Positions 1 through 8,631 of a DNA stretch of 37,918 bases are shown here, in pieces. This DNA comes from Caldisericia bacterium (GTDB taxonomy: Bacteria; Caldisericota; Caldisericia; B22-G15). The notes beneath the pieces are model-generated. The model was not told where the DNA came from, searched no databases, and was given only the letters and a program-made list of their open reading frames with translations. How positions within the stretch are numbered: the stretch's first letter is position 1; each line of letters opens with the position of its first letter. The position numbers and the translations under genes are program-made. Location: positions 1-37,918 of the forward strand of contig JAOAHY010000013.1 in NCBI GenBank assembly GCA_026414995.1. Direction: 5' to 3'.

Positions 1-545
1 GCTTGAGGATCATTAGATGTAAAAGTTATAGTGCCGTTATAGTCACCAACTATATTATTCGATCCATCTTTTGCTGTTACAGTAAAAGTTAAATAATCTC
101 CTGCAGTTACATTTAGAGATGATAAATTAATTGTAAAAAATGATAAGTTGCCTCCTGTAACTTGAAATCCAGATGAAGTACCATTAACTGCGCCATCTTG
201 AACTTTCAAAATAGCATTTGTCCATGCTGGAAGGTTATTTCCTAATATAGTAATATTTCCTGTCCCTATACCGTTAACAAAATTAATGGTATAGGGGGCT
301 AGTGATAAAGTTGGTGAAGGAGAAATTGTAATAGAAAAAGCCCCAGTAGGTGTAAAAGTTGTATCTATTAAATTACTTGCGTCAAGTGCTTTTATAGTAA
401 TATTAAATGGAATGCCAATTTTTACTTTTGATGGCACAATTACTTCAAAATGTGTGGCTGGGCCACCATAAACTTTTGGGATATAAACTGATAAAAGGGT
501 AAAAATAATTATAAAAGTTAGAAGGACTACCCTTCCTTTTTTCAT
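1..545 (-). CDS. Secreted Ig-like repeat envelope protein (3' end beyond window)
   Basis: The reading frame stays open from an ATG at 545-543 down to the left window edge, so about 181 N-terminal residues are visible and the C-terminus is missing. It begins with MKKGRVVLLTFIIIFTLLSVY, a typical Sec signal peptide (two Lys, one Arg, then a long hydrophobic stretch). After it come beta-rich segments of bacterial Ig-like character: one near residues 33-60 (HFEVIVPSKVKIGIPFNITI) and another near 140-181 with a V-T-A-G-D-Y / T-V-T-A-K-D-G pattern and a D-Y-N-G-T-I-T-F-T-S-N-D ending. A Shine-Dalgarno stretch (AGGAGGTTTT on the minus strand, near 550-561) precedes the start. It lies downstream of the large envelope protein on the same strand, separated by a terminator-like palindrome. 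I infer an exported cell-surface or S-layer-associated role. No enzyme domain is visible in this part. Confidence 0.75.
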   Translation of the reverse strand, partial: MKKGRVVLLTFIIIFTLLSVYIPKVYGGPATHFEVIVPSKVKIGIPFNITIKALDASNLIDTTFTPTGAFSITISPSPTLSLAPYTINFVNGIGTGNITILGNNLPAWTNAILKVQDGAVNGTSSGFQVTGGNLSFFTINLSSLNVTAGDYLTFTVTAKDGSNNIVGDYNGTITFTSNDPQ

Positions 546-611
546 TAGTTTAAAACCTCCTTTTCTTGTTTCACTAAAAATCCCCTTGTTTATAAACTAT
601 TTTTACTATTA

Positions 612-648
612 AATTTAAAAAAATCAAGGGGAGAATTAATTCTCCCCT
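612..648 (-). terminator. Rho-independent terminator overlapping a stop codon
   Basis: A perfect 22-bp palindrome spans 627-648 (arms AGGGGAGAATT and AATTCTCCCCT). In the minus-strand direction it is followed by a T-run (TGATTTTTTT, plus-strand 617-626). This is the classic form of an intrinsic terminator. The stop codon of the upstream envelope gene (636-638) lies at the centre of the palindrome, so the last codons of that gene form one arm of the hairpin. It would separate the two minus-strand surface-protein genes into different transcripts. Confidence 0.8.
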
Positions 649-3600
649 GGGTAAGTAATTAAAATTCTTCTTTCCAAAGACCTCCATTCAACTTTTGCGC
701 CAAATGCTTCCATAATAAATCTAACTGGTAAATATACTCTATCATTTTTAATAATAGGTGATGTATCCATCTTATATGGTTTTCCATTTAAAGAAGCAAC
801 ATTAGAATCTGGTGATAATTTTAAAATTTTCTTTAATCCTTCACTATTTTCAATTGTTATTGTAACAATTCTTACAACTGAGTCCCAATCAACTGTTGCT
901 CCAATAGATTCACTAATAAATCTCAATGGAACCATAGTTCTATTATTATAAATAAATGGTGGATAATCTAAAATTTTTGTGTACTCATTTACTTTTGCTT
1001 CAATTTTCCCAATTATTAACTCAATTTTAACCCTTGGATTCCATATAACACCTATACTTTTTCTTGTTGTATTACCAGCCTTATCAATTAAAATAAAATC
1101 TAAAACATTTGTTCCTGCTTTTTTGAGTTCAAAACGCCCATCAAATTTTCCATCTTCTCTAATTAAAATTTCTTCACCATTAACCGTAAGTTTTCCTCCT
1201 ATTTCTCCCTTACCTTTTATTTCTATAATTTTATCATAAACAACAAGCCAAGGTGTTGGATATTCAATAATAAATTCTGGTGGAATTGTATCTCTTATTA
1301 CTTTTATAACTTCAAAAAATTCATTTCCAGCAATATCTATTAATATAAAAGTTATTGAATTTGTTCCCTCAAAAAGTTCAACTTCTGTTATAAAAGTACC
1401 ATCTTCTTTTATATTAACTCTTTTGCCTTGAATAAGTAAAATCGAGCTACTTTCTGAAACAGAACCAGATAGTTCAATTTTTTCTTTATTAAAATACATT
1501 CCATCTTGAATATTTATTGAATTAATTTTTGGAATTGTCGTATCGACCTTAAAACTTTTTTCTTTTATTTCTTCTTCACTTCCTAATTTATCTTTTGCAA
1601 AATAGTACAAAGTGTGTATTCCTTCTGGTGGTGTTAATAGACCTTTATATTCGTTCCAAGGTCCATTATCCCATTTATAAAATATTGTCGGTTCTTTGTC
1701 ATATTTTGAAGATGAGGTAAAGGTGATAACTGGTGTTGTCTTGTAAAATCCATTCATTCCATCTGGTTCAGGTCTTGATAAGATTATTTTTGTTTCAGGT
1801 TGTGGGTAGATAAGAAAAGTTTTTGTATTAATTGGAGTTGGTTCTTTTGATGTATAAACAGTTAAATAATATTCTCCTTCATCGATAAATTTTATATTTG
1901 TGTCCTGAGAAATATAAATAACAAAATCTTCTTCTCTTCCAATTGGAACAGGAGTTTGAATTGTTAACATTGATTTGTCTTTTGAAATATTAACTGATTT
2001 TGACAATGGTATGCCCTTAATTTTTATTAAATCTTGCTTTATGTTTTGTGGAAGTTCAACTTTTTGTGGAAATTTAATGTAAATATAATCATTTACATTT
2101 AATGAACCACCAGGTCCTGTTTTTAAAACAATTTCAAGTGATATTGCTCTTTTTGTTGAAGGTGGAATTGCTTTTGTTGATATAGAAGATAATATTGATT
2201 CAATTAAAGTATATGGTGAAGATAAAACTTCTGTTTTCTCTTTTGATGTCCAAGCCCTTAATCTATATTCTCCTGGATTATCAGGATTTTTTATTCCTGC
2301 TTCCTTTGAAATAATTATTTCAACTTTTTCTTCATTGCCAACTTTAACTGGTATTTTAATAGTTAAAATTTTATTTGAATTATCAACAACAGGAGATTTT
2401 GTTAAATTTATTCCATTAACTAAAATTAAATTTTTATCAATTTCATTTGGAAGTTTTGTATAAGAAGGAAATTTTAAATAAATTTCTTCACCTTCTAACA
2501 AAGAACCATGTTTTCCTGTTTTAAAACTAATTTTATATTCTGCTTCAACTTTTGTAACAGGAGGGCTAACTACAACTTTTAAATCAGAAATAATTGATTC
2601 AACAATTTTATAGGAATAAGATGTTATAAATGTTGGTTCTCTACTTGTTGCAACTTGAAGAGTATAATCTCCACTTTTTGTTGGATTTTTAATTCCAAAT
2701 TTATCTGTAAAAACAATTTTAACACTTGAGTTATTTGAAATATTTATTGAAACTTTTAATGTTATTTTTCTTCCTGTTGAAATAATAAGATCGCTTGGAT
2801 TAAATCCATTAATTGTTACTTCGTTTTTATCTGCAACTCCTGGTATATATGTATCATCAGGAAATTTTATTGTAATTACATCATAATCTTTTATTAAAGC
2901 ACCTGCAGTGCCTGTATTAAACTCAATGGTATATTTTGCTTCTGTATCAACAACATTTGGCTCAACTTCAACTTTTGGTCTAGAGATAACAGAATAATAA
3001 ATTGTGTAAGGTAGAGAGGTAACAGGTGTTGGTTCTTTACTTGTATAAACTTGAAGATTGTATGTTCCAGATTTTGAAGGATTTATTATTCCAATATTTA
3101 ATGGGAATGTTATTATAACAAAAGAGCCATTTGATAATGAATATGGAAAAATTAATCTTATTGTTCTTAAAGAAACATAAGATATAGAAACAGGATATCC
3201 ATTAATTAATGCTCCAAAATAAGGAGGTCCAAAAGGAATAAAAGTGTCAAAAGGAAAAATAATTGTTACTGAATCAACTCCACCTATCACACCTCCATTT
3301 GGTCCAAGATTAAATCTTATATTATATTCTGCAGGAGAACCTGCATAAGGTGGATTTACATCAACTTTTGGTTGGGAAATTTGACTTATTATATAGATAT
3401 CAGTTATCCCATAAATAGTATATGATCCTCCTGGTGGAAATTGTGCTTTTAGTTGAATATGTCCCCAATCTGTCATTTGAATTGATACATTATCAGTATT
3501 AGTGTTCGTTGTTGTAAAAATTGCAGCGCCTGGGTCAGGATCTGATATTGGAATTATAGACCAATCAAATTTATCTTCCCACCCATATAATGTTTGAACT

Positions 3601-4199
3601 TTTGTTCTTTTGTTTCCATACGCATCGTAACTTTCTGCAACAAAATTTTTAGTTTCACCAACAAAACTATTGTATGGATTAGGTGAAATAATTATATTTT
3701 GAATTAAATTTGGAATTACCTTAAAATTATTATTAAAATTTATAATAAAACTTGCTCCTCTTTTTAACTTTAAGTTTCCAATCAAAGAACCTGCTTTTGT
3801 AGTATTAATAGAATTATTTATACTAATCACAACTTGACCTGAAGATGTTTGATTTCCAGTAACAGGGATATTTATAATATTTAAAGATTTGGTTATTACT
3901 CCAAAAGTTGCTCCTATTGTATTTGTTGTAATATTAATTGTTGAACTATTAAAATTGAACCCCAAAGGAAATGTAATTATTAAAATATCTCCATTTTGAA
4001 GAATGGGAAGATTATTATCAAAATTAATTGTAATGCTCCAATTTGCATTAGTTTTTCCTGCTGTATCATCTCCCACTGTAAATTGATTTCCAGGAGTTAT
4101 TGGATTAAAAGTTGCACCTATAACATTTGCATTTACTTTAATTGATAGAAAACTTATTCCTAAAAAAATTAATAGTATAAAAATCAAAATTCTTTTCAT
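636..4199 (-). CDS. Large secreted surface protein with four internal repeats and a copper-amine-oxidase-like C-terminal domain
   Basis: This 1187-residue protein has a signal peptide at residues 1-24 (MKRILIFILLIFLGISFLSI...A). A beta-rich N-terminal region follows to about residue 270. Four tandem repeats of about 132 residues start near 275, 406, 538 and 671. Each opens with a P-K-V-x-V-like strand, contains a 'hydrophobic-FP-x-x-T-x-x-P' strand and closes with a T-S-(K/R)-E-x-T signature (near 383, 516, 650 and 781). Two Ig-like domains that resemble glucodextranase domain B lie at about 890-1060, each with a G-T-N-x-(L/I)-x-F-I-L-I-D-x-A-G-N motif. The last 125 residues form a copper-amine-oxidase N-terminal-like domain (MVPLRFISESIGATVDW and YLPVRFIMEAFGAKVEW). 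In clostridial and thermophilic anaerobe proteins that domain is a common non-catalytic surface module. I infer an exported cell-surface or S-layer-type structural protein. The exact role is unknown. Confidence 0.85.
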   Translation of the reverse strand: MKRILIFILLIFLGISFLSIKVNANVIGATFNPITPGNQFTVGDDTAGKTNANWSITINFDNNLPILQNGDILIITFPLGFNFNSSTINITTNTIGATFGVITKSLNIINIPVTGNQTSSGQVVISINNSINTTKAGSLIGNLKLKRGASFIINFNNNFKVIPNLIQNIIISPNPYNSFVGETKNFVAESYDAYGNKRTKVQTLYGWEDKFDWSIIPISDPDPGAAIFTTTNTNTDNVSIQMTDWGHIQLKAQFPPGGSYTIYGITDIYIISQISQPKVDVNPPYAGSPAEYNIRFNLGPNGGVIGGVDSVTIIFPFDTFIPFGPPYFGALINGYPVSISYVSLRTIRLIFPYSLSNGSFVIITFPLNIGIINPSKSGTYNLQVYTSKEPTPVTSLPYTIYYSVISRPKVEVEPNVVDTEAKYTIEFNTGTAGALIKDYDVITIKFPDDTYIPGVADKNEVTINGFNPSDLIISTGRKITLKVSINISNNSSVKIVFTDKFGIKNPTKSGDYTLQVATSREPTFITSYSYKIVESIISDLKVVVSPPVTKVEAEYKISFKTGKHGSLLEGEEIYLKFPSYTKLPNEIDKNLILVNGINLTKSPVVDNSNKILTIKIPVKVGNEEKVEIIISKEAGIKNPDNPGEYRLRAWTSKEKTEVLSSPYTLIESILSSISTKAIPPSTKRAISLEIVLKTGPGGSLNVNDYIYIKFPQKVELPQNIKQDLIKIKGIPLSKSVNISKDKSMLTIQTPVPIGREEDFVIYISQDTNIKFIDEGEYYLTVYTSKEPTPINTKTFLIYPQPETKIILSRPEPDGMNGFYKTTPVITFTSSSKYDKEPTIFYKWDNGPWNEYKGLLTPPEGIHTLYYFAKDKLGSEEEIKEKSFKVDTTIPKINSINIQDGMYFNKEKIELSGSVSESSSILLIQGKRVNIKEDGTFITEVELFEGTNSITFILIDIAGNEFFEVIKVIRDTIPPEFIIEYPTPWLVVYDKIIEIKGKGEIGGKLTVNGEEILIREDGKFDGRFELKKAGTNVLDFILIDKAGNTTRKSIGVIWNPRVKIELIIGKIEAKVNEYTKILDYPPFIYNNRTMVPLRFISESIGATVDWDSVVRIVTITIENSEGLKKILKLSPDSNVASLNGKPYKMDTSPIIKNDRVYLPVRFIMEAFGAKVEWRSLERRILITYPGEN

Positions 4200-4207
4200 A
4201 ATATATT

Positions 4208-4225
4208 TACCTCCTTTTAATTATA
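4208..4225 (-). promoter_or_regulatory. -10 box and Shine-Dalgarno of the large surface-protein gene
   Basis: On the minus strand TATAAT (plus-strand 4220-4225) lies 20 nt before the ATG at 4199, followed by AAGGAGG (plus-strand 4210-4216). I see no convincing -35 at 16-18 bp; TTGAAA lies 21 bp upstream of the -10. A start site 7 nt after the -10 would fall inside the Shine-Dalgarno, so the leader would be very short. Confidence 0.45.
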
Positions 4226-4289
4226 AACTTCTTTTACTTCATTTAGTTTCAAAAAATTAGAGATTCTGTAAATAAATTTTGTTCCATTG

Positions 4290-4295
4290 TATAAT
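4290..4295 (+). promoter_or_regulatory. -10 box of a leaderless promoter for the dnaB-like gene
   Basis: A perfect TATAAT at 4290-4295 lies 6 nt before the ATG at 4302. There is no purine-rich Shine-Dalgarno between them (the spacer is TTAAAT). Transcription normally starts about 7 nt after the -10, which would place the mRNA 5' end at or next to the A of the start codon. No good -35 is visible; TGTAAA at 4267-4272 is weak. Confidence 0.6.
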
Positions 4296-4301
4296 TTAAA
4301 T

Positions 4302-5840
4302 ATGAGTATTGAAATAGAAAAGAAAATTTTAAAAGGTTTTATAGTAGATAGATTCTCTATATCAAAATCTTTATCAGAAGGGTTTAAGGTTGAATATTTT
4401 GAAGATCCAAAAACAACAACTATTCTTAATGCAGTTTTAGATATTTATGAAGGAAGAGGAGAAATTGATTATATAGATTTTCAAACAGTTAGAAGGCATC
4501 TTGAAAAAAGAGGGGTTTTTGATGATGAAATAAAAAGAACTTTGTCGGAAATAGAAGATATAGAAACACCAGCTCTTGCTCTATTAATGTCTTACATAGA
4601 TATTTTAAGAATAAGAAATGGAGAAAGAAGATTAATAAATATTTCAAATGAGATAAAAGATTTTGTTGAAAGAAGAGGACCACACAAACTTGAAGATATT
4701 GCAACATTCGCTGTAACTATGGCAGAAGAACTTCAAAGAATAGCTCTTGAAAGATTACATAAAAAACTTGTACCTTCTGAAAATATAATTAAAAACATAG
4801 TTAGAGATGTTTTTGAAAAGAGAAAATACCATGGATTTTCTCTTGAACCATTTAACTCTTTAAACAAATCTCTTCTTGGCTTAAGACCAGGCTTTTATTA
4901 TGCACTTGCAGGTGCACCAAGAAGGGGAAAAACAAATTTCTTACTCCATCTTGCTGTAAATATAATAGCAAATGAAAGAGTGCCAGTTTTATATTATTCA
5001 TGGGAACAAACATCAAGAATTTTGAATTTAAGAATTCTTTCTCAAGAATCAAGATTAAATCCTGTAAAAATTATTTCAGGGGAGTTAAATGAAGAAGAGT
5101 TCAAAAGATTTGAAGATGCATATAAAAAACTTCAAGATATTTTTCCGTTTTTATATATTATTGAAGGAAGTAGTAGTGATACTTTAGAAAAAATAGAAGC
5201 ACATGCTTATAATATTATGCAGAGTCATAGATGTGAAACAGTTGTTATATTTCTTGATTATATACAAAAAATTCCTATTGAATCAAAAGGTTATGTTGTT
5301 TTAGAAGAAAAAGTTGATGAAGTTTCAGGTAAAATTGCTATGCTTTCACTTTCTCTTAAATCACCAATTGTTGCAATTTCTGCTCTTGATAAAGAAGGAT
5401 GCAAATTAGACGAAGAAGGAATTGAAAGACCTACAATGTTCCATTCAACTGGGGGTGGTGACATTGAATATGATTCTGATGTTGCAATGGTCTTAGTAAA
5501 AAATCATAAAGAGACGAATGAGTTAAAAGAAAAATTATTAAATCTTGTAAAAAATGGGCAACTTCTTCCAGAGGATATGCCAAATATAGATATAATTGAT
5601 CTTTATATAGATAAAAATAGAGATGCTCCTGAAGGAACTTCAAATGTTATTCAATATCTATTTTTTATTGATTCAAATAAATTTATTGAAATTGGATACA
5701 AAGATCCATCAGAGAAATATACTTATGCAAAAATAAGTGAAATTGTTGAGAGATTAAGAAAAGAAGGTTATTTAAAATTGATAACAAAAGAGGAGCAGAT
5801 AAAAGAAAAACCAAGATTTTCAGGTTTTGAACCTGTATAG
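4302..5840 (+). CDS. DnaB-like replicative helicase, divergent
   Basis: I place the start at ATG 4302, giving 512 residues; an in-frame TTG at 4287 lies within or upstream of the -10 box and is unlikely. The protein has an N-terminal helical region (about 1-170) and a RecA-fold ATPase domain. Walker A is A-G-A-P-R-R-G-K-T-N (about 203-212), Walker B is V-V-I-F-L-D-Y-I-Q (about 314-322), and I-D-K-N-R-D-A-P-E-G-T (about 435-445) corresponds to the K-x-R arginine-finger loop of DnaB. The usual S-Q-L-N-R segment is replaced by S-A-L-D-K-E. The protein therefore looks like a hexameric 5'-3' DNA helicase of the DnaB family, but an unusually divergent one. It could be the only replicative helicase, with the DciA-like protein in the dnaA cluster as loader, or a paralog. 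It stands alone upstream of serS. Confidence 0.75.
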   Translation: MSIEIEKKILKGFIVDRFSISKSLSEGFKVEYFEDPKTTTILNAVLDIYEGRGEIDYIDFQTVRRHLEKRGVFDDEIKRTLSEIEDIETPALALLMSYIDILRIRNGERRLINISNEIKDFVERRGPHKLEDIATFAVTMAEELQRIALERLHKKLVPSENIIKNIVRDVFEKRKYHGFSLEPFNSLNKSLLGLRPGFYYALAGAPRRGKTNFLLHLAVNIIANERVPVLYYSWEQTSRILNLRILSQESRLNPVKIISGELNEEEFKRFEDAYKKLQDIFPFLYIIEGSSSDTLEKIEAHAYNIMQSHRCETVVIFLDYIQKIPIESKGYVVLEEKVDEVSGKIAMLSLSLKSPIVAISALDKEGCKLDEEGIERPTMFHSTGGGDIEYDSDVAMVLVKNHKETNELKEKLLNLVKNGQLLPEDMPNIDIIDLYIDKNRDAPEGTSNVIQYLFFIDSNKFIEIGYKDPSEKYTYAKISEIVERLRKEGYLKLITKEEQIKEKPRFSGFEPV

Positions 5841-7180
<1,340 letters not shown>

Positions 7181-7189
7181 GAGGTAGTT

Positions 7190-7345
7190 ATGATTAAAAT
7201 AATTAAGAATAAACCTTTTTTAAGTAAAAAAAACTTTAATTGTAGAGAATGCGCAACTCCATGTAAATCTGCATGTAAAACATCAATGACAGTTGGTAAT
7301 CAAAATTGTGAGAGAGATAGAGAAGAAAAAAAATTTGTCTTCTAA
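7190..7345 (+). CDS. scfA: SCIFF ranthipeptide precursor (five-cysteine variant)
   Basis: This 51-residue ORF starts at ATG 7190 with a strong GGAGG 5 nt upstream (7181-7185), directly after serS. The cysteines are C18, C21, C25, C29 and C40, in the pattern C-R-E-C-A-T-P-C-K-S-A-C-K-T-S-M-T-V-G-N-Q. The core S-A-C-K-T-S-x-T-V-G-N-Q-x-C-E is the hallmark of the 'six cysteines in forty-five residues' peptide, and the next gene is its radical SAM/SPASM maturase. From family knowledge, the maturase installs a thioether between a core Cys and a Thr five residues on; both are present here (C29 and T34). The sixth family cysteine, between them, is Met33 in this sequence. The biological role of SCIFF is unsettled; a signalling role has been proposed. 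Confidence 0.88.
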   Translation: MIKIIKNKPFLSKKNFNCRECATPCKSACKTSMTVGNQNCERDREEKKFVF

Positions 7346-8597
7346 ACCTCCATTTTTTCATAAATTTTCTTTTTTAGACAGATTTTTTGTTTTTTTTCCT
7401 ATATCTGGAAGTTTAATTGAAATTGACGAAAAATTTTTTTTAAATTTAAATTATGATAGTGAAATAAAAGATCCCTTTTTTGAAGAAGAGAGAAAATTTT
7501 GGGAAAGCTTTGAATTGAGTTTTGATCCACCAAGTAACTTAAAATCTTTATGCCTTCTCATATCACAAACATGTAATATGAAATGTGATTACTGTTTTGT
7601 AAGTGAAGGTACTTATGGAGAAAAAGATAGTTTAATGAATGAAGAAATAAGTTTGAAAGCAGTTGATTTTTTAATTGAAAATTCAAAAACTAAAAATATA
7701 GAAATTGATTTTTTTGGTGGAGAACCTCTTTTAAATTGGATGGTCGTTAAAAAAACAATTGAGTATGGTAATAAAAAAGCTAAAGAAAGCGGGAAAATTT
7801 TAAGATTTTCTTTAACAACAAATGGGATTTTGCTCAATGAAGAGAAATTAAATTTTTTAAAAGAAAATTTTGTTAGTTTAATAATATCGCTTGATGGCCC
7901 TAAAGAGATAAATAATATACACAGAAGACTCAAAAATGGTTTAACTTCTTTCGATATAATTATTAAAAATTTAGAAAAATTAAAAGATTATGATGGTTAT
8001 TACATAAGAGGGACATTTACAAATAAAACTAAAAATATATTTAAAAGTGCAAAGTATTTTTATGAACAAGGTTATAAAAATATTTCTCTTGAACCTGTTA
8101 TTTTAGAAAAAGACAATTCTTTAAGTTTAAAGGAGAGCGATATAGAAGAAATTAAAATTGAATATGAGAAACTTGGAGAATTAATTTATAAAGAGAAATT
8201 AAAAGGAAAAATTTTAAATTTTTATCATTTCAATGTAGATTTATCAAATGGTCCCTGTCTTGGTAAAATGAATTTTGGTTGTGGTGCAGGAGTGGAGTAT
8301 TTAGCAGTTGATACAAAAGGAGATCTTTATCCTTGCCACTTTTTAAAAGAATTTGAAGAGTTTAAAATCGGGAATATATTTGATGGAATTGAGGAAAATA
8401 AGAGAAATTATTTTATTTTTTTAAATGATATTAATTCAAAAGAAAATTGTAAAAGTTGTTGGTCAAAATTTTTATGTGGTGGAGGTTGCATTGCTCATTC
8501 ATATTTCATAAACAAAAATCCTTTAAAAATACCAAAAGATTTTTGTGAACTTCAAAAGAAAAGATTAGAAATAGGACTTTTTTTAAATAGTATATAA
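7335..8597 (+). CDS. scfB: Radical SAM/SPASM thioether-forming SCIFF maturase
   Basis: The enzyme is expected to crosslink the SCIFF peptide through thioether bonds. The radical SAM motif C-N-M-K-C-D-Y-C (CX3CX2C) lies about residues 80-87 from the start used here, followed by the G-G-E-P motif (D-F-F-G-G-E-P-L). The C-terminal SPASM region has cysteines near 308, 317 and 334 and C-K-S-C-W-S-K-F-L-C-G-G-G-C near 371-386, enough for auxiliary 4Fe-4S clusters. The start is uncertain: in-frame TTG 7293, GTG 7308 and TTG 7335 are all possible and all overlap the end of scfA in another frame. I prefer TTG 7335 because the family-like segment (F-H-K-F ... S-G-x-L-I-E-I-D) begins soon after it. None has a strong Shine-Dalgarno, so translational coupling to scfA is likely. 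Confidence 0.9.
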   Translation: MSSKPPFFHKFSFLDRFFVFFPISGSLIEIDEKFFLNLNYDSEIKDPFFEEERKFWESFELSFDPPSNLKSLCLLISQTCNMKCDYCFVSEGTYGEKDSLMNEEISLKAVDFLIENSKTKNIEIDFFGGEPLLNWMVVKKTIEYGNKKAKESGKILRFSLTTNGILLNEEKLNFLKENFVSLIISLDGPKEINNIHRRLKNGLTSFDIIIKNLEKLKDYDGYYIRGTFTNKTKNIFKSAKYFYEQGYKNISLEPVILEKDNSLSLKESDIEEIKIEYEKLGELIYKEKLKGKILNFYHFNVDLSNGPCLGKMNFGCGAGVEYLAVDTKGDLYPCHFLKEFEEFKIGNIFDGIEENKRNYFIFLNDINSKENCKSCWSKFLCGGGCIAHSYFINKNPLKIPKDFCELQKKRLEIGLFLNSI

Positions 8598-8598
8598 T
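8593..8598 (+). promoter_or_regulatory. Possible -10 box before preT
   Basis: TATAAT at 8593-8598 overlaps the maturase stop codon and lies 34 nt before the preT start. No -35 is convincing, so this may be chance in A+T-rich DNA. If real, it would let the catabolic block be transcribed independently of serS-scfAB. Confidence 0.25.
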
Positions 8599-8631
8599 TT
8601 AATTAAAACTAATTAATTTAAGGGGTGATAG

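Noticed and set aside
636-4199. Copper amine oxidase enzyme
   Set aside because: Only the N-terminal-like domain is present at the C-terminus; the catalytic domain is absent.
4287-4301. TTG start of the DnaB-like gene at 4287
   Set aside because: The TATAAT -10 box at 4290-4295 covers this position, so it would lie upstream of the transcript start.
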